DNA from: Rhodococcus sovatensis
GTDB lineage: Bacteria > Actinomycetota > Actinomycetes > Mycobacteriales > Mycobacteriaceae
DNA length: 64,000 nucleotides
Reading direction: 5' to 3'
NCBI RefSeq assembly: GCF_037327425.1
Contig: NZ_CP147846.1
Coordinates: forward strand, 5,146,001 to 5,210,000
Shown here in pieces: positions 26,049 through 34,843 of the stretch (positions within the stretch are counted from its first letter, which is position 1; every line of letters starts with the position of its first letter). Both the position numbers and the translations under genes were made by a program. The notes below the pieces were generated by a model, which was given only the letters and a program-made list of their open reading frames with translations, was not told the DNA's origin and did no database searches.

Positions 26049-26941
26049 TACCGCACTCCTTCGGTCCGGAGTTCGCGAGCCCAGGCGTCGGCGTGTGTGG
26101 TCAGGACGCCGGCGATACGCTCCAGTTCTCCGGGATACGACGCCACCTCCGCCGGCATGGACACGCTGAGCGCATCGGTGGCGGGGATCCGGTACGGCAC
26201 GACGGTGGCGATGCAGACGACGCCGACCGTGCCCTGTTCCTGTTCGAGTGACCATCCGCGCCTGCGGACCTCGGCGAGTTCGGCAATGAGCGCGTCGCGG
26301 TCGACGATGGTGTCGTCGGTGTACCGCTCCAGAGTCTTCGGAAGGAGCCGGGTGACTTCGTCGGTGGTGAGCTCCGCGAGCAACGCCTGACCCAGCGCGG
26401 TGACATGGGTGGGCAACTTGCGGCCGACGCGGTGCATTCGGCGGACTTCCAGCTTCGACCCTCGGCTGGCGAGGTAGATGACGTGGTCCTCGTCGCGCCG
26501 CGCGAAGTGAACGGTGTGGCGAACGTCCGAGCGAAGCGCTTCGAGCACCGCCGCGGCGCGCCCGACCACGGAATCCTTGTCCAGATACGACGTGCCGGTC
26601 AACAGGGCGTGAGTGCCGATGCCGTAGCGCGAACCCGACTCGTCGGCCTCGATCCACCGCAGGTCCTTCAGGGTGCGCAGGAGCGCGTGCAAGGACGATC
26701 GGGGGTACTTGCACGCCTCCTGCAGCTCACCCAGACTCATCCGCGTCGGCGAGGCCGCCAGCGTCTCGAGGATGTGGATGGTCCGTTCGGCAGACTTCAC
26801 CGGCTGGGTGTCGGGAGTGGAGCCTGCGGAATGACCAGAAGATCCGGGAGTGGAGCCTGCGGAATGACCAGAAGATCCGGGAGTGGAGCCTGCGGAATGA
26901 CCAGAAGATCCGGGAGTAACCGCTTTGACGTCGTTCACCAT
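26048..26941 (-). CDS. IclR-family transcriptional regulator with repeat-expanded N-terminus
   Basis: A 297-residue regulator. After a short start (MVNDVKAVT) there is a three-fold GSSGHSAGSTP repeat, then an IclR winged HTH (RTIHILETLAASPTRMSLGE, YPRSSLHALLRTL) and the effector-binding domain (GRKLPTHVTALGQALLAEL, VCIATVVPYR). It lies downstream of the sugar-transporter/dehydratase operon on the same strand, with its own upstream imperfect operator. It is the best candidate regulator of the GTTCA-N6-TGAAC sites in the sugar-acid operons; this is inferred. Confidence 0.87.
   Translation of the reverse strand: MVNDVKAVTPGSSGHSAGSTPGSSGHSAGSTPGSSGHSAGSTPDTQPVKSAERTIHILETLAASPTRMSLGELQEACKYPRSSLHALLRTLKDLRWIEADESGSRYGIGTHALLTGTSYLDKDSVVGRAAAVLEALRSDVRHTVHFARRDEDHVIYLASRGSKLEVRRMHRVGRKLPTHVTALGQALLAELTTDEVTRLLPKTLERYTDDTIVDRDALIAELAEVRRRGWSLEQEQGTVGVVCIATVVPYRIPATDALSVSMPAEVASYPGELERIAGVLTTHADAWARELRTEGVR
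26813..26917. repeat. 33-bp tandem repeat inside the IclR coding region
   Basis: Three identical 33-base units beginning GGGAGTGGAGCCTGCGGAAT at 26813, 26846 and 26879, with a partial fourth, encode 11-residue repeats in frame. The complement has the core GGTCATTCCGCAGGCTCCAC, which is shared with a 33-bp intergenic array at the right end of the window. Confidence 0.9.
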
Positions 26942-26950
26942 GAGGACAGT

Positions 26951-26966
26951 GTCCCTCATATGGAAC
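26951..26966. promoter_or_regulatory. Candidate IclR auto-operator
   Basis: Minus strand GTTCCATATGAGGGAC is a degenerate inverted repeat just upstream of the IclR start. It resembles the GTTCA-N6-TGAAC operators at 31.5 and 35.9 kb (GTTC and ATAT shared, right half poor). IclR proteins usually bind such sites at their own promoters. Confidence 0.35.
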
Positions 26967-26994
26967 GCAGTTACACCCCTGGACGCCATGTAGC

Positions 26995-28155
26995 TCAGTA
27001 TTCCTGAACGAGGTTGGCGGAGATGTACTCGAAATCTATCTCTTCTCCCAGGCCAGGGCGGTCGGGCATGCGCACGATGCCGTTCTCGTCGATGGGATCG
27101 ACGATGGATTTCACGTGTGGCGGAACCCAGTCGTAGTCCGTGTGGGGGTGCAACAGGCCCCGCTCGTACCACTGGATATTGGGCGCGCCGCCGACGAGTG
27201 CGAGGTTGGGGGCACCGTTGCCGTGGATCTCGCAGTCGAGCCCGAACCCGTCTGCCATGTGCACGGTCTTGAGAGCAGGCGTGATGCCGCCCCCGTTCAT
27301 CGCGCCGACCCGCAGAATGTCGCAGGCTTCGTTGACGATCCACTCCGAGCGCGACCTGTGCCTGCCCGGTGTGGTCTCCGGCCCGATGACAGGCGTGTCG
27401 ATCTGGTCGGCGAGCCACTTGTACGAGCGCAGCGAGAACTCGTCCATCGGCTCTTCGATCCAGTCGAACTTCAGTCGATCGAGTTCACGGCCGAGCGTGA
27501 GAGCCTGGGTACGCGAATACCAGTGATAACCGTCGAGCATCAGAGAAAAACCGGGTCCGACGGCGTCGCGCACCGCAGCACAGGCGTCGATGTCGCGGTG
27601 GACGTCGGGAGCCCCTGGCAGCGGCGGCATCCAGGTGTGCAGTTTGATGCCCTGGTAGCCGCGGGCCTTCAGTTCGACGGCGAAGGCCGCGTAGTCCTCG
27701 GGTGAGGACAGTCCGCCCGGGGTCTCGTCACCGCACATCGTGCTCGCATAGGCCTTCACTTCCGAACGCGCAGCGCCCAGCAACTTCCACACCGGGGTGT
27801 CGAACTTGTTGCCCGCCAGGTCCCACAGGGCCTGGTCGATGTAGCTGAGCGTGTGCTCGGGCAGTTCGACGGCCTTGGTGCGCTGCCGGATGGCGAACTT
27901 CTTCTCGATCGCCTCGCGGGCCAATGGATCGGTGCCGATCAGGACTGCGCGGAACGACTGCTCCACCTGATCCTGACGAAGGTAATTCGCCTTGCCGAGT
28001 GCATACCCGCTGACTCCGTCGGAATCGGTGATACGGAGCACGGCCTGCGTCGTCTGTATCGATGGCCCTGGATGACGATGTCCGTACGAGTCGACCGCAG
28101 TGCGCGCCTCCGTCTTGAACACCTGCACGGCAACTTCCGTGATGACGCTGGACAT
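26995..28155 (-). CDS. Enolase-superfamily sugar-acid dehydratase (mandelate racemase subgroup)
   Basis: A 386-residue protein with an N-terminal capping domain and a beta-barrel domain. The active-site Lys/His are in GIKLHTW, metal ligands in LDGYHWY, FDWIEEPMDE and VIGPETT, and a late His in DCEIHGNG. The KxH motif separates it from the KxK glucarate dehydratases in this window. It is last in an operon after an ABC sugar transporter, so it probably dehydrates the imported sugar acid or its lactone-derived acid. The exact substrate is unassigned. Confidence 0.8.
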   Translation of the reverse strand: MSSVITEVAVQVFKTEARTAVDSYGHRHPGPSIQTTQAVLRITDSDGVSGYALGKANYLRQDQVEQSFRAVLIGTDPLAREAIEKKFAIRQRTKAVELPEHTLSYIDQALWDLAGNKFDTPVWKLLGAARSEVKAYASTMCGDETPGGLSSPEDYAAFAVELKARGYQGIKLHTWMPPLPGAPDVHRDIDACAAVRDAVGPGFSLMLDGYHWYSRTQALTLGRELDRLKFDWIEEPMDEFSLRSYKWLADQIDTPVIGPETTPGRHRSRSEWIVNEACDILRVGAMNGGGITPALKTVHMADGFGLDCEIHGNGAPNLALVGGAPNIQWYERGLLHPHTDYDWVPPHVKSIVDPIDENGIVRMPDRPGLGEEIDFEYISANLVQEY

Positions 28156-28168
28156 GGTGTCTTATCCC

Positions 28169-29494
28169 CTATTTGCCCTGACGGGCATCGTATTTGGCCT
28201 TGCTGCGGTTGAGCTTCTCGGCGAAGTCGTCGGCGAAATCCTGGGCGCTGAGCTGACCGATGAGCACCTTCTGCCACTGGCCGAGCATCTGAACCTGGAC
28301 GATCTTGCCGAAGTCGGGCAAGTAGTCCGGCGGCGTCACGAGAACGGTCTTCGGATCGTCGAGTGCAGCCTGCGCTGCCTGCACCGACGGCATCGCCTGG
28401 AACGACGGCGCCGAACGAGCGACAGTGTTGACCGGAATCTGTCCGACGTTCTCGTTCCAGTACGCCTGCGACTCCGGAGACGTCATGAACTCGAGGAACT
28501 TCCACGCCGCAGCTTGGTGCTGGCTGGATTTGAAGACGGTGTACGACGGGAACGGGTCCGTCATCACCGTGCGAACGCCGTTGTCCGCCAGTGGGAGCGC
28601 AACCGCACCGACCTTGTCGCCGAGTGCTTTCTTGTGATTGCTGAGAGATCCGAGGTTGTGCTGCATCATTGCAACCGACCCGCCGCCGAAGCTGGCCACC
28701 ATCTGAGGAAAGCCGTTGTTGACGTCCGCAGTGGGTGTGTCGACGTCGTAGAGTGCTGCGAATCGCTCGATGGCCTCTACCATCTCCGGACGGTTGAGCG
28801 TCGACTCGCTGCCGTCGAAGAAGTTCTCGATGCCCGTGGTGGCGAACATATGCTGCAGCAGTGGGTAGATCGAACCGGCGCCGCCGCGGATGGTGAAGCC
28901 GTAGCGGCCGGCGGACTTGTCGGTGAGTTCGTCTGCGGCCTCGTAGAACTCGTCCCAGGTGTCGGGAGGCTGGAGTCCGGCTTCGTCGAACCAGTCTGCG
29001 CGGTACCAGAGCGTGGCGTTGTTACTGGTAAACGGCAGGCCGTACAGAATATCGCCGCCGCCGGATTCCTTGGCGGACTCGATGATCTTCGGGTCGTACT
29101 CGTCCTTCCTCGGTGACGCAGCGAGGAAGTCGTCCAATGGAATCACTGCATTCTGCGCGACGAGCGGGGAAAGATACGCCGTCGACACGATGCCGAGGTC
29201 GGGGGCCGATCCACCGGCAAGCGCCGTCTGGTACTTCTGCTGAGCACTGTCCGAGGGAAGTCCGACGTACTCGATGTCGATACCGGGGTTTGCGGTCTCG
29301 AAGCGGCGAATCAGCTCTTCGTACAGCGGTGTTCGGTCGGGGCCGGCATTGTTGTCCCAGAAGGTGAGGGTTCCGCTGTTCGGATCGCCGAGTGCGCCGT
29401 CGAGCAAGGAGGTCTCCGAGCTGCACCCAGCGAGAACGAGCGCAGCGACGGCACCGATGAGCAACGTCCGACGGGTCAGGTGTGTGTTTCTCAT
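28169..29494 (-). CDS. Carbohydrate ABC transporter substrate-binding lipoprotein (family 1)
   Basis: A 441-residue solute-binding protein. LTRRTLLIGAVAALVLAGC is a lipoprotein signal, possibly Tat-dependent because of the RR. The mature part has the family 1 hallmarks (GTLTFWDNNAG, PDLGIVSTAYLSPLV, WDEFYEAADEL). It follows two permease genes with a 2-base gap and precedes the dehydratase gene. It delivers a sugar acid or oligo-uronide to the permeases. Confidence 0.9.
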   Translation of the reverse strand: MRNTHLTRRTLLIGAVAALVLAGCSSETSLLDGALGDPNSGTLTFWDNNAGPDRTPLYEELIRRFETANPGIDIEYVGLPSDSAQQKYQTALAGGSAPDLGIVSTAYLSPLVAQNAVIPLDDFLAASPRKDEYDPKIIESAKESGGGDILYGLPFTSNNATLWYRADWFDEAGLQPPDTWDEFYEAADELTDKSAGRYGFTIRGGAGSIYPLLQHMFATTGIENFFDGSESTLNRPEMVEAIERFAALYDVDTPTADVNNGFPQMVASFGGGSVAMMQHNLGSLSNHKKALGDKVGAVALPLADNGVRTVMTDPFPSYTVFKSSQHQAAAWKFLEFMTSPESQAYWNENVGQIPVNTVARSAPSFQAMPSVQAAQAALDDPKTVLVTPPDYLPDFGKIVQVQMLGQWQKVLIGQLSAQDFADDFAEKLNRSKAKYDARQGK

Positions 29495-29496
29495 GA

Positions 29497-30378
29497 TCAG
29501 CCTTTCACCGCTCCGGCGCTCAGGCCCTGGACGAGGTACTTCTGGATGACGGCGAAGACGGCTACGACGGGCACTGCGGCGATGAGTCCGCCGGCCGCGA
29601 GGACACCGAAGTCGACGTTGTAGGAGCCGATGGTGTAGCTCAAACCGACTGGCAACGTGAACTTCTCCTGGCTGCTGATGAACATCAGGCCGAAGAGGAA
29701 GTTGTTCCAGCTACCGATGAAGGCGAACGAACCGACGGCGATGAGCCCCGGCCGTAGCAGCGGCAACATGATGAGGCGAAATGCCTTGAGCCGCGAACAT
29801 CCGTCGACCATCGCTGCTTCTTCCAACTCCACCGGGATCTGCGAAATGAAACCGGCCATCAGCATTGCGGCGAGGGGAAGCTGGAACACCGTGTCTGCGA
29901 CGATGAGGCCGAAGAGGTTGTTCACCAGGCCCATCTCGCGGAACACCTGGAACAGGGGGATCAGCAGCATCGCACCTGGTACGAATTGACTGCACAGCAG
30001 CGCCATCACCAGTGGGATTTTGGCGCGGAACTTGAAGCGCGCCAACGCATATCCGGTGGCGAGTGCGACGAAGGTCGTCAGGACGAGCGAGAGTCCCGCG
30101 ACGATGAGCGAGTTCTTGAAGAAGAAGCTGAAGCCGAGGGTGTTCCACACGGTGTCGAAGTGGTCGAACGTGATGGGCCAGGGGAGCATGCTGTTCGAGC
30201 CTGCTGGCCTGAACGCGAACACGATCATCCAGTAGAACGGAACGAGCGTGAAGAGGAGGTAGAGCGCGAGCGGGAATCCGACGCTGAAGAAGCGAGGCTT
30301 CTTGGTATGCACGCGCAGTTCGTTGTGGGAGTCGCTTGCCGGGGAGGTGATCACCGGTCGATCGGCTGTAGTGGTCAT
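29497..30378 (-). CDS. Carbohydrate ABC transporter permease (MalG-like)
   Basis: A 293-residue inner-membrane protein with six helices. The EAA coupling loop is EEAAMVDGCSRLKAFRLIMLP, and the C-terminus QKYLVQGLSAGAVKG is typical of MalG-type permeases. The start MTTTADRP lies 5 bases after the partner permease stop. It forms the channel with that permease. Confidence 0.9.
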   Translation of the reverse strand: MTTTADRPVITSPASDSHNELRVHTKKPRFFSVGFPLALYLLFTLVPFYWMIVFAFRPAGSNSMLPWPITFDHFDTVWNTLGFSFFFKNSLIVAGLSLVLTTFVALATGYALARFKFRAKIPLVMALLCSQFVPGAMLLIPLFQVFREMGLVNNLFGLIVADTVFQLPLAAMLMAGFISQIPVELEEAAMVDGCSRLKAFRLIMLPLLRPGLIAVGSFAFIGSWNNFLFGLMFISSQEKFTLPVGLSYTIGSYNVDFGVLAAGGLIAAVPVVAVFAVIQKYLVQGLSAGAVKG

Positions 30379-30383
30379 GTATC

Positions 30384-31325
30384 TCAGGCCTTGTCGCTGT
30401 TGAACTTGCTCAGGCGCAAGTAGAGGATCGAGCAGAAGAGCAGGATCACGAATGCCACGGTGGTCAGGGCCGAGCCGTATCCGAAGTCCTGGGCGGTGGT
30501 GGCGAGTTGCGAAACATAGAGTGGCAGTGTCGTTGTCACGTCCGCTGGGCCACCTGCCGTGAGTGTGTAGAGCAGGTCGACGTTGTTGAACTCCCACACA
30601 CCGCGAAGCAGTGTCGAGAGGATGATGACTGCCTTGAGGTGCGGGAGTGTGACGAAACGGAAGCGCTGCCAACGGTTTGCGCCGTCGACGTTCGCAGCCT
30701 CGTAGAGGTCTTTTGGGGCGCTCTGCAGTTCGGCGAGGATCAGGATCGCGAAGAAGGGCACGCCGCGCCACAATTCAGCAACGCTCGTTGCCCAGAACGC
30801 GGTGTCGGGATCTGCAATGGGAGCGGCGGTACCGTCGCCGATGCCCATGTTGCCGAGCAGCTTGAACAAGCCTGTCGACGGGTTGTAGATCAGTAGCCAG
30901 ATGCCCGTGGTGAGCACGCCGGAGACGGCCCACGGCGAGAACACCAGTGCGCGGGCAAGTCCGCGTCCGCGGAAGACCTCGTTGACGAGCAGTGCCAGTC
31001 CGAGACCGAGGATCAGCTGGAAGACGACCTGGACGCCAACCCACTTGGCCGTGACGACCAAGCTGTTCCAGAAGGCGTCGTCGGCGAACATGAGCTTGAA
31101 GTTCTCGAGGCCGGCAAAACCGTTGTCCCACGGTGTTGTCGGATTGTAGAACTGAAGGCTGTAGTAGAAGACGCTACCGACCGGGTAGAAGATGAACACC
31201 GCGAGCAGAACGACAACCGGGGCGATGAGGATGTACGGCGCCGAGATGCGGCGCTTCTTGCGGATCGGGGCTGGGGCGGCGGGCGCCTGCTTGCCTCCCG
31301 ATCTCGGTGGTGTGGTGGTGACCAT
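30384..31325 (-). CDS. Carbohydrate ABC transporter permease (MalF-like)
   Basis: A 313-residue permease beginning with a basic cytoplasmic tail and the first helix APYILIAPVVVLLAVFIFYP. The EAA loop is YEAANVDGANRWQRFRFVTLP. It is first in an operon of four (permease, permease, binding protein, dehydratase). No ATPase gene is in the operon; the one at 36.0 kb carries the same operator and is the likely partner. Confidence 0.9.
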   Translation of the reverse strand: MVTTTPPRSGGKQAPAAPAPIRKKRRISAPYILIAPVVVLLAVFIFYPVGSVFYYSLQFYNPTTPWDNGFAGLENFKLMFADDAFWNSLVVTAKWVGVQVVFQLILGLGLALLVNEVFRGRGLARALVFSPWAVSGVLTTGIWLLIYNPSTGLFKLLGNMGIGDGTAAPIADPDTAFWATSVAELWRGVPFFAILILAELQSAPKDLYEAANVDGANRWQRFRFVTLPHLKAVIILSTLLRGVWEFNNVDLLYTLTAGGPADVTTTLPLYVSQLATTAQDFGYGSALTTVAFVILLFCSILYLRLSKFNSDKA

Positions 31326-31494
31326 TTCAGGGACGCTCCGAGTATGTCGGGCCGGTGGGGACCGGCGGTCTGGGGTCTTGTGTCTCGGCTTGTTTGCCGG
31401 AGGCTGCTGGGTTCAAAGTCGAACGCGAAGCGAGTGATCCACGAGGTTCGCGCTGCACGCGCGTCGTTCGGGTCTCTCTCGCCCATCATCGTCC

Positions 31495-31541
31495 GTTCAT
31501 ATATATGAACTCACGTCTTCTATGTGAATTCTTCGATTCAC
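31495..31541. promoter_or_regulatory. Operator pair upstream of sugar-acid transporter operon
   Basis: GTTCATATATATGAAC (31495-31510) is a perfect 16-bp palindrome of the form GTTCA-N6-TGAAC. A second inverted repeat GTGAAT-N6-ATTCAC (31524-31541) lies 13 bases further on. They are about 170 bases before the permease start. An identical-form site occurs upstream of the ATPase gene at 36.0 kb. Confidence 0.6.
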
Positions 31542-31578
31542 TATGACGGCAGTCACAAGACATGTCAAGCGTGCTCGG

Positions 31579-32613
31579 TCATACGTGCCGCTGCAGCCAG
31601 AGGGCCACTTCGTCCTGCATCTCCGTCGAGAACTGATGGCCGTGCGAAAACCACTGCGTGACCAGGGCTTCGGTACCTGCATACGCTCGCTCGAGTGCAG
31701 CCTCGGCATCGCGCATCCCTTCGATTCCGAAATGTGTGTCGTCCCGGGCGAATTGCACCAGCAGAGGCGTCGGGAATCCGGACGCGACCACATCGGGCCA
31801 ATCGCACACAGCCGGCAGGCCGGGAGTGATCATCAGCCAGGTGGTGTCGTCGGCATGACCGTCGGCAATATCGATGAACGTGCTGGTCATCGCGGTGACA
31901 ACGGCTGCCGTCACGTCGGCCGCAGCCAGTAGGTGTGTGACGCGTGCGCCGCCTCCGGAGAACCCGGTGGTCGCAATACGTGAGGGGTCGACGCCAGGGA
32001 GGCTGCGTAGGACGTTCAGTGCGACGAGGTCTTCGTGCAGCACCTGCCCGGCCAGGGAGGATCCCGTCAGCGCAGCAACTTTGGCGAGGCCGTGTTCGTG
32101 CTCGCGGGCGGCGGCTTCGTATCGGCGTTCGTCCATATCGGCGGCCTTGCGCGCGCGTTCGGGCATTTCGTCCCATCGGATGCGGCGGCTTCCCCATGGG
32201 AACGCGTCGTGAACCAGCACTGCGAAGCCGGCGGCGACGAGCCCTGCTGCGACGGATCGGCCGTCGTACGCGTGTTTTCGCAGTTCGGGGATGCCGGGAG
32301 CGGGCCCGTCCGGACCGTCGGCGACCTTCTCCTTGCCGTAGAACTTCGTCCCGTCGTGACCGTGCATGAGGAGGACTGCGGGCAGGTCGCCGCTGCAGGT
32401 CGTTGCGGGTTTCAGGAACCATGCTTCGGTTGCCGTGCTCTGGTCGGGGACGGTCCACGTCAGCTCGACCCCATCGATGCCGTCGCGCGTCCAGGTTGGG
32501 CCGTATTCGGGCTCGAGAAGGTCTTGGGGCAGGTCGTCACTGGCGCCGAGGGCTTGCAGGATGTCTGTTCGTAGCGCGGATCGTGGACAGTTCACGCCTG
32601 AATGTGTTCCCAT
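31579..32613 (-). CDS. Alpha/beta hydrolase (acetyl-ester or dienelactone hydrolase-like)
   Basis: A 344-residue hydrolase. The oxyanion strand is VLLMHGHDGTKFYG, the nucleophile elbow TTGFSGGGAR, an acid near QFARDDTHFG, and the His in FSHGHQFS. There is no export signal, so it acts in the cytoplasm. In a uronate/aldarate cluster it could de-esterify imported acetylated or methylated uronides, or open an aldarolactone. Neither role can be proved here. It is divergent from an unknown TIM-barrel-like gene across 45 bases. Confidence 0.72.
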   Translation of the reverse strand: MGTHSGVNCPRSALRTDILQALGASDDLPQDLLEPEYGPTWTRDGIDGVELTWTVPDQSTATEAWFLKPATTCSGDLPAVLLMHGHDGTKFYGKEKVADGPDGPAPGIPELRKHAYDGRSVAAGLVAAGFAVLVHDAFPWGSRRIRWDEMPERARKAADMDERRYEAAAREHEHGLAKVAALTGSSLAGQVLHEDLVALNVLRSLPGVDPSRIATTGFSGGGARVTHLLAAADVTAAVVTAMTSTFIDIADGHADDTTWLMITPGLPAVCDWPDVVASGFPTPLLVQFARDDTHFGIEGMRDAEAALERAYAGTEALVTQWFSHGHQFSTEMQDEVALWLQRHV

Positions 32614-32658
32614 GTGTGAACCCCGTTCTGTCTGTTGAATACTCTGAAGGGCCGCTCA

Positions 32659-33831
32659 ATGACCTCTGTCGATCGCATCGTCGCGCACGCATATCCATGG
32701 GACGTGCTCGGCGATCCGCACTTCGTCGACCGCGTGCACGCGCTCGGCATCCTTGAGATTGCGCTTGCCGCCAGCTATCACTCGACCAGGGCCGCGACAC
32801 CGTTGCACCCATCGCACAAGGTCGTCGACGCCCATCATGCGGCGTTGTATCGGCCATTGCGCTCGGAGGCATGGGACGGGCTTGCCGTTGCTGCTCGAAC
32901 GGCATCGTGGGCTGGCGCCGAGGACGCGTTCGGCGACGCCGCTGCAGTGTTGATCGCGGCAGGTATCACGGTACACGCATGGATCGTGTTGTCGCACAGC
33001 ACTATTCTCGGTCACGCGTATCCCGACGCTACTGTGGTCAACGCGTTTGGCGACCGCTACCCGTATGCACTTTCCCCTGGTCACCCTGACATCGTCGCCT
33101 ACGCACGCACCCTTGCCGCGGAAGCTGTACGGGGCGTCGAACTGGCCGGAGTATCCATCGAGGCGGCCGGTCAACTGGGGTTCGCGCACGTCGGCCCGCA
33201 CGAGAAGACCGACGGTGCGTACCCCGGCATCGGCGACACCTTGATGTCGATCAGCTGCACCCCTCGTGAGCTCGGGGCCTGGGCGGAGCGCGGAGTCGAC
33301 TCGGACAAGATCGTCGCCAAGCTGCGTGACGGGATCGACGCGTTGTCGGGCGGGACGTTGTCCTCCTCCTCGACGATCGATGACGTTCTTGCTGGTGACG
33401 AGGCTGCCGCTGTGTTGGCGGTGCGGCATGCCGACGCGGACCTCCTTCGCGGTGAGGTTCTTGGAGCTGTCCGAGCCGAGATCCCAGATGTTCGCGTCAC
33501 GCTGCACGGACACCCTGATCCGTGGAAGACGGGCCCATCGCCCGCATTGACCTCGACCGCTGCTGTGAACATCGACGCAGTGTTGGTGTCGGCATGGCCG
33601 GGGACTGCCGAGACGGTGTCTGTCGTGGAAAAGACGCGCGCCCTGGTCGGCGAGGACGTTGCCGTCGGTGCGTACGTGTCGGTTCTGCCGCCGAAGAAGC
33701 TCGACGAGGTCGGAGCCCACGTCGCGGCCACAGTCGAGGCGGGGGTCAACGAGCTGCACCTCTACCACCTCGGACTCGTCAACCAGCCTCAACTCGATGC
33801 CCTCGGCTCGATCGTTCGCGAGTACGCCTAG
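32659..33831 (+). CDS. Conserved protein of unknown function, possibly a TIM-barrel hydrolase
   Basis: A 390-residue protein I cannot assign to a named family. Alternating strand/helix periodicity and histidine/acid clusters suggest a (beta/alpha)8 barrel: SYHSTRA and HPSHKVVDAHHAALY near the start, VHAWIVLSHST, NAFGDRYPYALSPGHPDI, VSIEAAGQLGF, HVGPHEKTDGAYPG, and LHGHPDPW. There is no signal peptide or membrane segment. GAAGGG lies 7 bases before the ATG. The uronate-catabolic setting suggests a carbohydrate role. The last base of its TAG stop is also the first base of the adjoining insertion sequence. Confidence 0.7.
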   Translation: MTSVDRIVAHAYPWDVLGDPHFVDRVHALGILEIALAASYHSTRAATPLHPSHKVVDAHHAALYRPLRSEAWDGLAVAARTASWAGAEDAFGDAAAVLIAAGITVHAWIVLSHSTILGHAYPDATVVNAFGDRYPYALSPGHPDIVAYARTLAAEAVRGVELAGVSIEAAGQLGFAHVGPHEKTDGAYPGIGDTLMSISCTPRELGAWAERGVDSDKIVAKLRDGIDALSGGTLSSSSTIDDVLAGDEAAAVLAVRHADADLLRGEVLGAVRAEIPDVRVTLHGHPDPWKTGPSPALTSTAAVNIDAVLVSAWPGTAETVSVVEKTRALVGEDVAVGAYVSVLPPKKLDEVGAHVAATVEAGVNELHLYHLGLVNQPQLDALGSIVREYA

Positions 33832-33841
33832 AGCGTGTCTC

Positions 33842-34399
33842 TTAAATTGGGTCCGTTTTCGTTTTCATCGCCGGGCGGTGGTTGTGGTTGCGGGAGTGCA
33901 GAACTGCCGCGCACAGGACAACGCCCCCGAGGAATGTCATGGCGTACTTGTCATATCGAGTGGCCACACCACGCCACTGTTTGAGCCGCCCGAAGCCACG
34001 CTCGACGGTGTTGCGGTGCTTGTACATCGTCGGATCGAAACCCGGTGGACGACCACCGGCGGACCCCTTGTCGGCCCGTCGCTGCTTCTGGTCGCTGCGC
34101 TCGGGAATGGTGTGTTTGATCTTGCGGCGACGCAGTTCGGTGCGGGTACTGGGATGGGTGTACGCCTTGTCGGCGAGCAATCGGTAGTCCTGGTCCCCAC
34201 CGGCAGCTCGGTGGGCATCGAGCAACGGCACCAACTGTGGATTGTCCCCGGCTTGCCCACCGGTCAGCAGCATCGTCACCGGCGAGCACGTCAGGTCGGT
34301 CAGTGCATGGATCTTCGTGGTGAATCCTCCGCGAGATCGACCCAACGCGTGGTCAGCGGGTTCGTCGACGGATTTCTTGTAATTCGACAAGGCCCCCTG
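33842..34399 (-). CDS. IS5-type transposase, C-terminal frame (OrfB)
   Basis: This frame supplies the C-terminal half of a DDE transposase: ALSNYKKS, GRSRGGFTTKIHALTD, the second catalytic Asp in LLADKAYTHP, and the Glu region RNTVERGFGRLKQWRG. It is in the +1 frame relative to OrfA and has no obvious own start. The limit given is near the likely crossover (the run CAGGGGGCC). A fused product would need ribosomal frameshifting. Confidence 0.82.
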   Translation of the reverse strand, partial: QGALSNYKKSVDEPADHALGRSRGGFTTKIHALTDLTCSPVTMLLTGGQAGDNPQLVPLLDAHRAAGGDQDYRLLADKAYTHPSTRTELRRRKIKHTIPERSDQKQRRADKGSAGGRPPGFDPTMYKHRNTVERGFGRLKQWRGVATRYDKYAMTFLGGVVLCAAVLHSRNHNHRPAMKTKTDPI

Positions 34400-34769
34400 T
34401 GAGAGTGTCGGCTCGCGCACCGGCCGCATGCTGATGCGCCCGGACGCTGGTCGAGTCGATCGAGAGCACCGCCCCGATATCGCCGTCGAGTTCTTCCGGG
34501 TCGAGACCGAACACCTCGGCCACCGCGGCAAGCATCTCGTCGTAGGTGCCATCGAAGGACCATCGGTGGTGGCGTTTCCACACCGTCTGCCACGGACCGA
34601 AGTCCTCCGGCAGATCTCGCCACGGACACCCGGTACGGAATCGGTATGCGATGCCCTCCAGAATTCGCCGGTGCTCGGCGAACCGCCGCCCACGTTTTCC
34701 CACGTCGGTGGGTATCACTGGCTCGACGATCTCCCAGAACTCGTCACTGATCACTCCCACGCGCGTCAT
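34353..34769 (-). CDS. IS5-type transposase, N-terminal frame (OrfA)
   Basis: A 138-residue frame with the N-terminal transposase domain (FWEIVEPVIPTDVGKRGRR, FRTGCPWRDLPEDFGPW, KRHHRWSFDGT) and the first catalytic Asp (LSIDSTSVRAHQHAAG). It stops about 45 bases after the coding similarity moves to the OrfB frame. This two-frame arrangement is usual in the IS427 group. Confidence 0.82.
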   Translation of the reverse strand: MTRVGVISDEFWEIVEPVIPTDVGKRGRRFAEHRRILEGIAYRFRTGCPWRDLPEDFGPWQTVWKRHHRWSFDGTYDEMLAAVAEVFGLDPEELDGDIGAVLSIDSTSVRAHQHAAGARADTLTGGLVELQEIRRRTR

Positions 34770-34843
34770 CGAAATATCATCGCTGACAGCACCTCTCAAA
34801 TTTGGGAGACACGCTCTAGCGAGGGGAGAGCGGCGGTCCGGAG

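Larger units (their letters stand above)
33831..34816 (-). mobile_element. IS5-family insertion sequence (IS427-like)
   Basis: About 986 bp bounded by terminal inverted repeats GAGCGTGTCTCTTAAATT (left) and GAGCGTGTCTCCCAAATT (right, complement). It contains two overlapping transposase frames on the minus strand. The flanks read CTA before and TAG after, consistent with insertion into a CTAG target as seen for IS5-type elements. It looks complete, so it may still be mobile. Confidence 0.88.
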
